From Rhodoferax sp. TS-BS-61-7 (GTDB lineage: Bacteria; Pseudomonadota; Gammaproteobacteria; Burkholderiales; Burkholderiaceae_C), in the NCBI RefSeq assembly GCF_002943465.1, contig NZ_PTQY01000001.1, positions 806,001 to 870,000 of the forward strand: 64,000 bases of DNA, in the 5' to 3' direction. Shown here piece by piece: positions 15,614-24,640 of this stretch. Every line of letters starts with the position of its first letter. Positions within the stretch are counted from its first letter, which is position 1. Made by a program: the position numbers and the translations under genes. The notes under the pieces were generated by a model. The model was not told where the DNA came from, searched no databases, and worked only from the letters and a program-made list of their open reading frames with translations.

Positions 15614-18232
15614 ATGCCCGCTTCGCTGATCAACACCCTCCCCCCTGGCGATCTGCAGCGCCTGCTGGACGCGGTGCCGGTGCCGCTGTTCATCAAAAAT
15701 GCGCAGGGCGAAGTGCTGTTTCTGAACCAAGCCTGGCGCAACACGCTGGCGCTGGGCGATGCCCCCATGGCGCCCAGCACCGACGCGGCGTTTTTCACCC
15801 CCGCCCAAATGGCGCGTTTTGCGGCCCAGGACCAGGCGGCCTTCGCCCAGGGCCATGCCATCAGCAACGAAGACCTGGTCTGGCAAGCCGATGCAGTGCA
15901 CCGCCGCCGCATGCACACCACGCTGGCCCCGGTCTTTGATGCCGCGGGTGCGCCGCAGTTTCTGGTGGGTACCACCCAAGACATCACCGAACAACGGCAC
16001 CTGGAGCAGCAAGCCCACTCCGAACGCAAGCTGCTGGAAATGCTGGTCAGCCAGGCCACGCTGGGCGACATCATGCACAGCTTCATCACCGACTTTGAGG
16101 CCACCTTTGCGGACGTGCACTGCTCGGTGCTGCTGCTGGACGACGATGGCGTGCACCTGCGCCACGGTGCCGCCCCCAGTCTGCCCGCCGCCTACTGCGC
16201 GGCGCTGGACGGCACGGCCATTGGCTTGGGGGTGGGCTCCTGCGGCACGGCGGCTTTCACGGGCCAGGACGTGCTGGTGGCCGACATTGCCAACGACCCC
16301 ATCTGGGCCGCGTTTCGTGACCTAGCGCTGGGCCACGGGCTCAAAGCCTGCTGGTCCATCCCGATCCGATCTTCGCAGGGTCGCACACTGGGCACCTTTG
16401 GCAATTACTACCAACATGTGCGCTCGCCCTCACAGGCCGAGCTGGGGGCCATCCAGCGCAGTGCTTACTTGCTGGGCCTGGCCATCGAGCGGGACCGCAA
16501 CCTGCGCCACATGGACGCCACCCGGCACGCGCTAGAGGATGCCGGACGCTACCGCCAGGCGATTCTGGACAGCATGGTGGACGGCCTGCTCACGGTGGAC
16601 CGGTGGGGGCGCATCCTGAGCCACAACAATGCCGCCGGCCACATGCTGGGGCTGCAGGCCCCTCGGGCGGAGCCAGGGCCGCTGTCGGATCTGCTGGCCA
16701 CCCCCACCGACGTTCTGGCGCTGCTACAAGAGGTAGACAGCCTGGGCGGTAGCGGCAAAACCGTGGAAGCCCGGGCCCACCACCACAACGGGCACACGTT
16801 TCCGGTGAGCCTGTCTTTCTCCAAAATCCCGCATGCCACACACCAGAGTTACGTGGTGCTGCTGCGCGACATCACCCAGCAGCGCCAGGACGAGGAAGAA
16901 ATCCGCCGCTTGGCGTTCTACGACCCGCTGACCGGCCTGCCCAACCGCCGCCTGCTGCTGGACCGGGTGCGCCACGCCATGGCCAACGCCGCACGGTTGC
17001 AGCAGCATGGCTCGCTGATGTTTCTGGACCTGGACCACTTCAAGGTGCTCAACGACACCCTGGGCCACGACGTGGGCGACGAACTGCTGCAGCAGGTAGC
17101 CACACGCCTGCGCAGCTGTGTGCGCGACGGGGACAGTGTGGCCCGCCTGGGCGGTGATGAGTTTGTGGTGCTGCTCGAAGGCCTGAACGCCCACGCCAGC
17201 GAGGCCGCCACCCAGGCCGAGCTGGTGGCCCACAAGATTCTGGAAACCCTGGCCCAGCCCTACAGCCTGCGCCAACACAGCTACAGCAGCACACCCAGCA
17301 TTGGCATTGTGGTGTTCATGCAAGACGTAGAGAGCATGGACGACCTGCTTAAAAAAGCCGATGTCGCCATGTACCAGGCCAAAGCCGCCGGGCGCAACAC
17401 CGCACGCTTCTTCGACCCCGTGATGCAGGCCGCCGTGGCCACCCACGCCGAGCTGGCCAAGGAAATTCGCCAGGGCCTGCAGCGCCAGGAGTTTGTCCTG
17501 CACTACCAGGTACAGGTGGACCAGCAGGGGCGCTGCCTGGGCGTGGAGGCCCTGGTGCGCTGGAACCACCCCACACGCGGCTTGGTAGCACCCAACCAGT
17601 TCATCGGGCTGGCCGAAGAGACCGGCATGATCCTGCCGCTGGGCCAGTGGGTGCTGGAAACCGCCTGCGCCCAGCTGCTGGCCTGGAGCCAGCAGCCTGC
17701 CACCGCCCACTGGACCGTGGCCGTCAACGTGAGCGCATCACAACTCGCGCAGACGGAATTTGTCTGCAGCGTGGGCAGGGCTCTGCGCCAGTCGGGCGCG
17801 CCGGCGACACAACTCAAGCTCGAAATCACCGAAAGCATGTTGGTCAACGACATGGAAGACATCATTGAGAAGATGGGTGCCATCCAGGCGCTGGGGGTGA
17901 GTTTCTCGCTGGACGACTTTGGCACCGGGTACTCCTCGCTGTCTTACCTCAAGCGTCTTCCGCTGTCGCAGCTCAAGATCGACCAGTCTTTTGTGCGCGA
18001 TGTGCTGACCGACCCCAGCGATGCGGTGATTGCGCGCACTGTGGTGGCGCTGGGCCACAGCTTGGGCCTGCATGTGATTGCCGAAGGCGTGGAGTCGGCA
18101 GCCCAGCGCGACGCGCTGGCCGAGATGGGCTGCGACGCCTTTCAGGGCTACTTTTTGGGCCGCCCGGCACCCGCACGGGAACTAGGTGTTCAGGCGCTGG
18201 CAGACCCGCTAGACTTGGCGCCAGGAAGATAA
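15614..18232 (+). CDS. PAS-GAF-PAS-GGDEF-EAL c-di-GMP signalling protein
   Basis: About 872 residues, soluble. Domains in order: PAS (about 14-130), GAF (about 140-300, with SCGTAAFTGQDVLVADI), PAS (about 310-430, GLLTVDRWGRILSHNNAAG), GGDEF (about 435-600) and EAL (about 612-860). The GGDEF motif (RLGGDEFVVLL) is intact and an RxxD product-inhibition site (RDGD) lies five residues before it. The EAL motif (GVEALVRW), DDFGTGYSSL, KIDQSFV and AEGVES are intact. Both synthesis and hydrolysis of c-di-GMP are therefore possible. It follows aer by 30 bases and may be co-transcribed. The ATG at 15614 is preferred; a GTG lies three codons upstream. Confidence 0.88.
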   Translation: MPASLINTLPPGDLQRLLDAVPVPLFIKNAQGEVLFLNQAWRNTLALGDAPMAPSTDAAFFTPAQMARFAAQDQAAFAQGHAISNEDLVWQADAVHRRRMHTTLAPVFDAAGAPQFLVGTTQDITEQRHLEQQAHSERKLLEMLVSQATLGDIMHSFITDFEATFADVHCSVLLLDDDGVHLRHGAAPSLPAAYCAALDGTAIGLGVGSCGTAAFTGQDVLVADIANDPIWAAFRDLALGHGLKACWSIPIRSSQGRTLGTFGNYYQHVRSPSQAELGAIQRSAYLLGLAIERDRNLRHMDATRHALEDAGRYRQAILDSMVDGLLTVDRWGRILSHNNAAGHMLGLQAPRAEPGPLSDLLATPTDVLALLQEVDSLGGSGKTVEARAHHHNGHTFPVSLSFSKIPHATHQSYVVLLRDITQQRQDEEEIRRLAFYDPLTGLPNRRLLLDRVRHAMANAARLQQHGSLMFLDLDHFKVLNDTLGHDVGDELLQQVATRLRSCVRDGDSVARLGGDEFVVLLEGLNAHASEAATQAELVAHKILETLAQPYSLRQHSYSSTPSIGIVVFMQDVESMDDLLKKADVAMYQAKAAGRNTARFFDPVMQAAVATHAELAKEIRQGLQRQEFVLHYQVQVDQQGRCLGVEALVRWNHPTRGLVAPNQFIGLAEETGMILPLGQWVLETACAQLLAWSQQPATAHWTVAVNVSASQLAQTEFVCSVGRALRQSGAPATQLKLEITESMLVNDMEDIIEKMGAIQALGVSFSLDDFGTGYSSLSYLKRLPLSQLKIDQSFVRDVLTDPSDAVIARTVVALGHSLGLHVIAEGVESAAQRDALAEMGCDAFQGYFLGRPAPARELGVQALADPLDLAPGR

Positions 18233-18296
18233 CCGGGCCCAAGCTGTGCCACAGAGCGCAAGCAGGTCAGCACCCGACCAAGCGCGAAAGGTCGTC

Positions 18297-19376
18297 ATGA
18301 ACACACACACCACCGCGGGCTTACGCACCCTGGCACTGGCACTGGCACTGGGGAGCGCGCTGACCGCCTGGGCGCAAACCCCCAGCAGCCCCGCGCCGCC
18401 CCAAAAACTGCGCATTGTGGGCGGGCTGGCCGGTCTGAACCAGTACACCCGCAACGAAGAACCGTTCTGGACCAAGGAGCTGCCGCGCCTGACGCAGGGC
18501 CGCTACACCGCCGAAATTGCGCCGTTTGACCGTGCTGGCGTGCCGGGCACCGAAATGCTGCGCCTCATCCAACTGGGGGTGGTGCCCTTTGGCACGGCAT
18601 TGCTGAGCAATATCTCGGCCCAGTACCCCGAGTACGCGGCCCCCGACCTGGCGGGCCTGAACCCCAACATTGCCACACTGCGCAAAACCCTGGCGGCGTT
18701 TCGCCCTTACCTTGAAAAATCGCTGCGCGAGCGCCATGACATCGAGGTACTGGCGGTATACGTGTACCCGGCGCAGGTACTGTTTTGCAAACGTGCATTG
18801 GCCTCGCTGACCGATCTGCAGGGCCGGCGCGTGCGCGTGTCGTCTGCCACCCAAGCCGACTTCATGACCGCACTGGGTGCCATCCCGGTACTGGTGGGCT
18901 TTGCACAGCTCTTGCCCAATATGGCCTCGGGCAACACCGAGTGCGCCATCACGGGCACCATGTCTGGCAATCTGCTGGGCCTGCATGAGGTCACCACCCA
19001 TGTGCACACCCTGCCGGTGACCTGGGGCCTGGCCGTGTTTGGCGCCAACCTGGCCGCCTGGCAGGCCCTGCCCGGTGACCTGCGGGCGGTGCTCTCACAC
19101 GAGCTGCCCAAGCTGGAAACCGCCATCTGGGCCGAGAGCGAACGCGAAACCGCCGAAGGCCTGGCCTGCAACCGCGGCCAACCCAGCTGCACCACTGCCC
19201 GCAAGGGCAGCATGACCGAAGTGGCCAGCACCAAGGAAGACGAGCGCTGGCGCAAGGAAATTCTTGTGGGCACGGTGCTGCCGCGCTGGTTGCAGCGCTG
19301 CAACCAGCGTTGCAAAGAGTTGTGGGACCAAACCATCGGACAGGCCCACGGCATCGTGGCACCACCCCCCAAGTGA
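18297..19376 (+). CDS. TRAP-type periplasmic binding protein (DctP family), transporter-less
   Basis: 359 residues with signal peptide MNTHTTAGLRTLALALALGS ending at AWAQ. The mature protein has the DctP pattern: TKELPRLTQGRYTAEIAPFD early, AQVLFCKRALASLTDLQGRR with the conserved Arg (VRVSS) that usually contacts the ligand carboxylate, and ALGAIPVLVGFAQ. No DctQ or DctM genes are present. The TGA stop overlaps the GTG start of a membrane GGDEF-EAL gene (19373-19376), so both are made together. The simplest reading is a periplasmic ligand receptor for that enzyme, not a transport component. Two extra Cys-containing segments occur near the C-terminus. Confidence 0.82.
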   Translation: MNTHTTAGLRTLALALALGSALTAWAQTPSSPAPPQKLRIVGGLAGLNQYTRNEEPFWTKELPRLTQGRYTAEIAPFDRAGVPGTEMLRLIQLGVVPFGTALLSNISAQYPEYAAPDLAGLNPNIATLRKTLAAFRPYLEKSLRERHDIEVLAVYVYPAQVLFCKRALASLTDLQGRRVRVSSATQADFMTALGAIPVLVGFAQLLPNMASGNTECAITGTMSGNLLGLHEVTTHVHTLPVTWGLAVFGANLAAWQALPGDLRAVLSHELPKLETAIWAESERETAEGLACNRGQPSCTTARKGSMTEVASTKEDERWRKEILVGTVLPRWLQRCNQRCKELWDQTIGQAHGIVAPPPK

Positions 19377-22030
19377 CACGACTGGTATCGTCCCGCGCTA
19401 CCCGGGCCGTCATCGGTTCGGTGCTGTTTTTTGCCATCACCGTGGTGGTACTGGCCGCACTGCTGGTGCGCGACAACTACCGCACCACGCTGGCCAACAG
19501 CGAGGGCCAGGCCCTGCGTTTTGTGGCTGGCGCCGAGGCCGCCGTCAACCGCAACCTGCTGGGTGTGGACGTGTTGCTGGCCAGCCTGGACAACCTGCTT
19601 GGCCTGTCCAACCTGCAGCGCGAATGGATTGATGGCCCGCTGGCCAGCCGCCTGATCCAGGGGGCGCTGCGGCAAAACCTGCTGGTGCGCCATGTGGCCT
19701 TGCTGGACGCGCAGGGCCAGATGCTCGCATCGTCCGACCCACGCGGCGCCGAACTGGTGTTGGCCACGCCAGAAGGCTTTGTTGCGCAGGCGCTGAACCA
19801 GCCGGTCTCCAGCCTGGCCATCAGCGCGCCGGTGGTGAACTTCAACAGCTCCGAACAGGTCATGTACCTGGCACGCCACATCCGCCTGGCCGATGGCTCC
19901 AAGGTGCTGGCCATCGCCGAGGTGCAGGTGTCCCTGCTCGCCACCATCCTGGTGCAGGGTGTGGACATTGAACGGCTGGAGGCCACGCTGGAGCGTGGCA
20001 ACGGCCAGCTGCTGGCCAGCGTGCCGGCCATGGACTCGCTCTCTGGCACGCTGCTAAAGCCCGCGCTGGGCGGGCGGGCCACGCTAGCCGGCGCGCTGCG
20101 CATGCCGGCACGCCTGAGTGGTGCCCCCGCCCTGGTGGTGCAGCGCAATATGCTGTACCACGACATTCTCATCACGGCCAGCATTCCCATGGACACGGTG
20201 CTGGGCGAGTGGCGACGCGAGAGCTGGCTGATGGCCGGCGTCACCACTGTGTTTGTGCTGATGATTCTGGGGGCCGGCGCCGTGGCGCTGCGTTACCTGG
20301 AGCAGATGGCCCAGGCCCAGCGGTCCATCTCGGAGGCCAAGTCCACCCTGGACCAGGCGCTGGAGTCGATGGACAACGGTTTTCTGCTGCTGGACGCACA
20401 ACACCGCGTGCTGAGCTGGAACCGGCGCTACCTGGAAATCTACCCCTGGCAGCGCGAACACATTGCTGTGGGCACACCGTTTGAAACCATGCTGACCGCC
20501 ACCGCCCGCATGACACTGCCGCAGGCCAGCGACGAGGCTCGGCGGGAGTGGGTTTTGGAGCGCATGGCCCTGCTGCACAAGCGCCTGCACAGCCACGAGC
20601 GCAACCTGCCTGGTGGCCATGTGATCGAGATCACTGAACGCTCCACCGCCGCCGGTGGCGTGGTCATCGTTTACCAGGACGTGACCCACATCCGCCGCGC
20701 CAGCGCCGAGATCGAGCAGCTCGCGTTTTTTGACCCGCTGACCGGCCTGCCCAACCGCCGCCTGCTGAGCGACCGGCTGCAGCAAGCCATCATGGCCAGT
20801 GCGCGCAACGGCTACAGGGGGGCGCTGTTGTTCATGGACCTGGACCACTTCAAGACCCTGAACGACACGCTGGGCCACGACATAGGCGACCTGCTGCTGC
20901 AGCAAGTGGCCCAGCGCGTGAAGGCCTGTGTGCGCGAGACCGACACGGTGGCCCGCCTGGGTGGCGACGAGTTTGTGGTGATGCTGCAAGACCTGAGCAT
21001 GCACGCCATGGAAGCCGCATCACAAGCCAAGATGGTGGGTGACAACATACTGGCTGCGCTGAACGAACCCTACGAGCTCAACGGCACCGTGTACCGCAGC
21101 ACCTGCAGCGTGGGCGCCACGCTGTTTGGCGCCACCCAGCAGCCCAGTTCTGACCTGCTCAAGCAAGCCGACATTGCCATGTACCAGGTGAAAAATGCGG
21201 GGCGCAATGCGCTGTGCTTTTTTGACCCCCAAATGCTGGCAGCCATCGAGTCGCGTGCCGAGCTGGAGCGCGACCTGCGCCAGGCACAGGCACTGGACCA
21301 GTTCCAGCTGCACTATCAGTTGCAGGTCACCCGCGAAGGCGAACCCGTCGGGGCCGAGGCCCTGGTGCGCTGGAGCCACCCGGTGCGCGGCATGGTGTCC
21401 CCCCTGACATTTATTGGCCTGGCCGAAGAGACCGGGCTCATCGTGCCACTGGGGGCGTGGGTGCTGCGCACCGCCTGTGCGCAACTTGCACTGTGGGCGC
21501 AACACCCTTTGCGCGCCGAGCTGCAAATGGCGGTGAACGTGAGCGCACTCCAGTTCCGGCAAGAAGACTTTGTGGACCTGGTGCGCACCGCACTGCAAGA
21601 CACCGGCGCCAACCCGCACCTGCTCAAGCTGGAGCTGACCGAAAGCCTGGTGCTGGACAACGTGCAAGACACGATTGAAAAAATGCAGGCCCTGAAGGCG
21701 CTGGGCCTGCGTTTTTCGATGGACGACTTTGGCACCGGCCAGTCCTCGCTAACCTACCTGACCCGGCTGCCGCTGGACCAGCTCAAGATCGACCAGTCCT
21801 TCATCCGTAACCTGGGTGAGCAGGCCGCCGACGCCGTGATGGTGCAAACCATCATCGGCATGGCAGAAACCCTGGGGCTGGAGGTGATTGCCGAAGGGGT
21901 GGAAACCGAAGACCAGCGCGACTTTCTGGCTGCCCACGGCTGCCACCTCTTCCAGGGCTACCTGTTTGCGCGGCCTCTGCCTGCCGCCGGGCTGGAAGTC
22001 TTGCTGAATCAGAAGGAAATCGCGGCCTAG
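19373..22030 (+). CDS. Membrane GGDEF-EAL protein with periplasmic sensor and PAS domain
   Basis: 885 residues from the GTG that overlaps the upstream stop. Helix 1 (about residues 13-35), a periplasmic domain of about 250 residues with dCache-like features (HVALLDAQGQMLASSD), helix 2 (about 286-306), a PAS-like domain (about 325-440, GFLLLDAQHRVLSWNRRYLE), GGDEF (about 450-610) and EAL (about 625-875). GGDEF is intact with an RxxD inhibitory site (RETD) five residues upstream. EAL is intact (GAEALVRW, DDFGTGQSSL, KIDQSFI, AEGVET). Translational coupling to a TRAP-type binding protein suggests that a periplasmic ligand controls c-di-GMP. The stop codon lies inside repeat R1 copy 2. Confidence 0.87.
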   Translation: MTRLVSSRATRAVIGSVLFFAITVVVLAALLVRDNYRTTLANSEGQALRFVAGAEAAVNRNLLGVDVLLASLDNLLGLSNLQREWIDGPLASRLIQGALRQNLLVRHVALLDAQGQMLASSDPRGAELVLATPEGFVAQALNQPVSSLAISAPVVNFNSSEQVMYLARHIRLADGSKVLAIAEVQVSLLATILVQGVDIERLEATLERGNGQLLASVPAMDSLSGTLLKPALGGRATLAGALRMPARLSGAPALVVQRNMLYHDILITASIPMDTVLGEWRRESWLMAGVTTVFVLMILGAGAVALRYLEQMAQAQRSISEAKSTLDQALESMDNGFLLLDAQHRVLSWNRRYLEIYPWQREHIAVGTPFETMLTATARMTLPQASDEARREWVLERMALLHKRLHSHERNLPGGHVIEITERSTAAGGVVIVYQDVTHIRRASAEIEQLAFFDPLTGLPNRRLLSDRLQQAIMASARNGYRGALLFMDLDHFKTLNDTLGHDIGDLLLQQVAQRVKACVRETDTVARLGGDEFVVMLQDLSMHAMEAASQAKMVGDNILAALNEPYELNGTVYRSTCSVGATLFGATQQPSSDLLKQADIAMYQVKNAGRNALCFFDPQMLAAIESRAELERDLRQAQALDQFQLHYQLQVTREGEPVGAEALVRWSHPVRGMVSPLTFIGLAEETGLIVPLGAWVLRTACAQLALWAQHPLRAELQMAVNVSALQFRQEDFVDLVRTALQDTGANPHLLKLELTESLVLDNVQDTIEKMQALKALGLRFSMDDFGTGQSSLTYLTRLPLDQLKIDQSFIRNLGEQAADAVMVQTIIGMAETLGLEVIAEGVETEDQRDFLAAHGCHLFQGYLFARPLPAAGLEVLLNQKEIAA

Positions 22031-22072
22031 CGCCCGCGCCATCTGCGCAAGCAGCTCCTAAAACAATAGCAA
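22023..22072 (+). repeat. Dispersed repeat R1, copy 2, containing the GGDEF-EAL stop codon
   Basis: Forward copy: CGGCCTAGCGCCC, a short spacer, CTGCGCAAGCAGCTCC, then AAAACAATAGCAA. The TAG of the GGDEF-EAL gene (22028-22030) lies within its first bases. Confidence 0.75.
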
Positions 22073-22078
22073 CCCAGC

Positions 22079-22924
22079 CTATTGGCGAGCTGTGCGCGTA
22101 TTGCCCGGCAGGGCCTGTGGGTGGCTGGTGCGGAAGGGGTTGATGTCCAGCCCGCCGCGGCGCGTGTAGCGCGCATACACCGTCAGCTTGGTGGGTTTGC
22201 AGCGCGTCCAGATGTCCATGAAGATGCGCTCCACACACTGCTCGTGGAACTCGTTGTGGTTGCGAAAACTCACCAGGTACTGCAGCAGCCCCTCCTGCTG
22301 AATCGGCAGGCCCGCGTAACGAATCTGCACGCTGCCCCAGTCGGGCTGGCCGGTCACCAGGCAGTTGCTTTTGAGCAGATTGCTCACCAGCACCTCGTCC
22401 ACAGCGCCCTCATCGGGCACGGTGGTCAGCAGCTCGGGCGCAGGCTGGTAGTGGGTGCATTCCACGTCCAGCCGGTCCAGGTTCAGCCCGTCCAGCTCGT
22501 GCACGGGCTCGCGGTCAAACAGGGCCGCGTCGATCAGCCTCACCCCGATGGAGCTTTGCACCACGCCGCCGCGCCACACGGCTTCAGCAATGTCTGTACG
22601 CAGCCGCTCCAGCACCTCGGTGGCATCGGCAAAGCGGGTGTTGTTGAAGCTGTTGAGGTAGAGCTTGAAGGACTTGCTCTCCACAATGTTGGGCGACTCA
22701 CACGGAATGGTGAAGTGCACCAGCGCCACCTGCGGTTTGCCGCGCAGGTTGAGCCAGCTCAGCTCAAACGCAGTCCACATGTCGGCACCAAAAAACGGCG
22801 CGGCGCCGGTGATCCCAATCTCGACGCGCTTGCCCGCACGCGGGATGGGGAACAGCAGTGAGGCGTCGTACTGGTCCACATAGGCCGAGGTTTTGCCAAG
22901 CTGGGATTGTTCGGGGGTGTTCAT
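22079..22924 (-). CDS. queF: NADPH-dependent 7-cyano-7-deazaguanine reductase
   Basis: 281 residues of the long, two-domain E. coli-type QueF, which reduces preQ0 to preQ1 in queuosine biosynthesis. The active-site region [17 protein letters not shown] carries the Cys188 that forms the thioimide adduct. The family signature [13 protein letters not shown] is present, as is [11 protein letters not shown]. The ATG overlaps the stop of the upstream hydrolase gene (ATGA, 22921-22924). No other queuosine genes are adjacent. Confidence 0.94.
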   Translation of the reverse strand: MNTPEQSQLGKTSAYVDQYDASLLFPIPRAGKRVEIGITGAAPFFGADMWTAFELSWLNLRGKPQVALVHFTIPCESPNIVESKSFKLYLNSFNNTRFADATEVLERLRTDIAEAVWRGGVVQSSIGVRLIDAALFDREPVHELDGLNLDRLDVECTHYQPAPELLTTVPDEGAVDEVLVSNLLKSNCLVTGQPDWGSVQIRYAGLPIQQEGLLQYLVSFRNHNEFHEQCVERIFMDIWTRCKPTKLTVYARYTRRGGLDINPFRTSHPQALPGNTRTARQ

Positions 22925-23820
22925 GCGGTGGCTTTCAAATGGGGGATCAGCGCGGCCAGGATTTGGCGCACCGGTTCGGGCGGCAGGTCGTGGCCCATGC
23001 CGTCGATGGTGAGCAGCTGGGCACCCGGAATGCGACGTGCGGTGTCTTCGCCACAGGCCAGCGGCACCAGCGGGTCGGCTTTGCCGTGGACCACCAGCGT
23101 GGGCGCGGTGATGCGCGAGAGCAGCGCCGCACGTGTGATGTCGGCCACCACGGCCAACATCTGGCGCGCGGTGCCCACGGGGTGAAAGGCGCGTTGCACA
23201 CTGGCGCGCACGCGTGTATGCAGTTCGGTTTCGGGCGTGGGGTAGCCAGGGCTGCCAATGGTCTGAAACAGGCGCACCGAATGGGCGACCACGGCATCAG
23301 TACCGCTACCCGCCGGGCGGCTGATGAGGGCGCGCACCACCTCAGGTGCCGCCTGCGGCAGGCCACGCGCACCACTGGTGCTCATGATGCTGGTCAGGCT
23401 CAGCGTGCGCGCGGGTGCCGCCAGCGCCACGCGCTGCGCAATCATGCCGCCCATGCTCACGCCCACCACATGGGCCTGGTCAATCTTCAAAGCGTCCAGC
23501 ACACCCAGGGCGTCGGCTGCCATATCGGCCAGGCTGTAAGGCGCAGCGGGCACCAGGCCCAGCTTGTACTTGAGACTGGCCCACAGCAGATTGGGCTTGC
23601 CCAGCGCATCGAAGTGGCTACTCAGACCCACATCGCGGTTGTCAAAACGCACCACGCGGTAACCCGCTTTCTCCAAGGCATCCACCATCTCGGGCGGCCA
23701 GGCAATCAGCTGCATGCCCAGGCCCATGATGAGCAGCACCGCAGGTTTGCTGGCGAACGACGCATCCATCTGGGCGCTGTCTTCCACTTCAATGTCGATT
23801 CCGTTTGCTCTTATTTTCAT
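22921..23820 (-). CDS. Alpha/beta-hydrolase
   Basis: 299 residues with a complete catalytic triad pattern: nucleophile elbow Ser in [12 protein letters not shown], Asp in [10 protein letters not shown], and His in [11 protein letters not shown]. The oxyanion region [14 protein letters not shown] is near the N-terminus. The substrate is unknown; it is a cytoplasmic esterase or hydrolase of the TAP/haloperoxidase-like group. The gene is coupled to queF by a four-base overlap, without obvious metabolic logic. Its start codon and first codons (MKIRA) lie within repeat R1 copy 3, whose sequence runs directly through the initiation region. Confidence 0.85.
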   Translation of the reverse strand: MKIRANGIDIEVEDSAQMDASFASKPAVLLIMGLGMQLIAWPPEMVDALEKAGYRVVRFDNRDVGLSSHFDALGKPNLLWASLKYKLGLVPAAPYSLADMAADALGVLDALKIDQAHVVGVSMGGMIAQRVALAAPARTLSLTSIMSTSGARGLPQAAPEVVRALISRPAGSGTDAVVAHSVRLFQTIGSPGYPTPETELHTRVRASVQRAFHPVGTARQMLAVVADITRAALLSRITAPTLVVHGKADPLVPLACGEDTARRIPGAQLLTIDGMGHDLPPEPVRQILAALIPHLKATA

Positions 23821-23862
23821 AGCTGCTCGCGCAATTAATTCGGGGGCTTAGGCCCTATTTGG
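23805..23862 (-). repeat. Dispersed repeat R1, copy 3, spanning the hydrolase start codon
   Basis: On the minus strand it reads AGGCCTAAGCCCCCG, a spacer, TTGCGCGAGCAGCT, then ATGAAAATAAGAGCAA, where ATG is the hydrolase start. With copy 4 (24586-24640), in the same orientation, it brackets the two-gene zeta-like module. Confidence 0.8.
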
Positions 23863-24064
23863 CTTCAATTTTTCCTGGCGAAATGCGTACAACATGGCCC
23901 GCGCGCGCAACGATCAAATCGGTTCCCGTTTGTTGCGCAATCTGCCGTGCACGTTGTGCCGCGCGGTGCATGGCAGCCTGTGCCCCCGCCATGTCGGACT
24001 TGGCGTCTGAAACGCTTGGCCCATAAGAAGGCTGGGGTTCATTGACTTGATGTGGCTTTGTCAT
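23855..24064 (-). CDS. Small 69-residue protein coupled to a zeta-like kinase
   Basis: A 69-residue polar protein with an Ala/Gln-rich helix in the middle (AGAQAAMHRAAQRARQIAQQ) and a short beta-type C-terminus (TDLIVARAGHVVRISPG). I do not recognise a family. Its ATG overlaps the stop of the upstream zeta-like kinase gene (ATGA, 24061-24064), so the products are made together. It could be an antitoxin or partner, but canonical epsilon/zeta systems place the antitoxin before the toxin, so this is only a suggestion. The 3' end touches repeat R1 copy 3. Confidence 0.65.
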   Translation of the reverse strand: MTKPHQVNEPQPSYGPSVSDAKSDMAGAQAAMHRAAQRARQIAQQTGTDLIVARAGHVVRISPGKIEAK

Positions 24065-24579
24065 GGTTTGTCACTCCAATCTATCAGTTGGGGCTCATCG
24101 CCCGCGTTGTCATACACCACCCATTGGTCTACCAACGGTTGGTAGACCGTACGCAACAGTTGCAGTCCGGAATCGAACCGACGGCGGATGGTGTCTTCGG
24201 GAATGTGGTGGCCGCCCTGGCGCACACGCTCCGCAACACGTTGAACCGCCATATCAGCATTCGGAAGACTCAAAAAGAAAAGCTCCACCAAATATCCTGC
24301 TTTGCGCCACTGGGGAATCTGCCGTGCATAACCCCTCCCGGACAAGGTGGTCTCAAACGCAAAACGCTCCCGTCTCGCCACATGCTGCGCAATCGCATCC
24401 AGCATCAAGCGCGCCGCCTGGATGGCGGCCTGCTCAGGTGCAAAAGGCGACAAACCGGCAGCAATCAAGTCCGCATTCACAAACACCGGACACGCAGCCT
24501 CATTGGGCAAGAACTCCCGTGCAAAGGTCGTCTTTCCTGCGCCATTGGGTCCCGCAATGATGATGATCTTGGGCTGCAC
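24061..24579 (-). CDS. Zeta-toxin-like P-loop kinase
   Basis: 172 residues. A Walker A motif lies at the very N-terminus (IIIIAGPNGAGKTTFAREFL), followed by the zeta/UNAG-kinase-like pattern VFVNADLIAAGLSPF, FAFETTLSGRGYAR and a basic lid (PEDTIRRRFDSGL). This fits the COG4185/AAA_33 group of predicted zeta-type kinases. Whether it phosphorylates UDP-GlcNAc or another small molecule is unknown. The start must be the GTG at 24579, because an in-frame TGA lies two codons upstream. Its ribosome-binding AGGAG comes from the adjacent repeat R1 copy 4. Confidence 0.78.
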   Translation of the reverse strand: MQPKIIIIAGPNGAGKTTFAREFLPNEAACPVFVNADLIAAGLSPFAPEQAAIQAARLMLDAIAQHVARRERFAFETTLSGRGYARQIPQWRKAGYLVELFFLSLPNADMAVQRVAERVRQGGHHIPEDTIRRRFDSGLQLLRTVYQPLVDQWVVYDNAGDEPQLIDWSDKP

Positions 24580-24585
24580 TGGTCA

Positions 24586-24640
24586 TTGCTCCTGTTTTAG
24601 TAGCTGCTCGCGCAAGTAATTCGGGCTCTCAGGCCTGTTT
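24586..24640 (-). repeat. Dispersed repeat R1, copy 4, between yaaA and the zeta-like kinase
   Basis: On the minus strand: AGGCCTGAGAGCCCG, a spacer, CTTGCGCGAGCAGCTAC, then AAAACAGGAGCAATG. The yaaA TGA stop lies in the first part, and AGGAG at the other end is placed as ribosome-binding site for the kinase gene. Confidence 0.8.

Noticed and set aside
24063..24560. Plus-strand frames opposite the zeta-like kinase
   Set aside because: Antisense to a gene with an intact Walker A motif; no supporting start site or domain.
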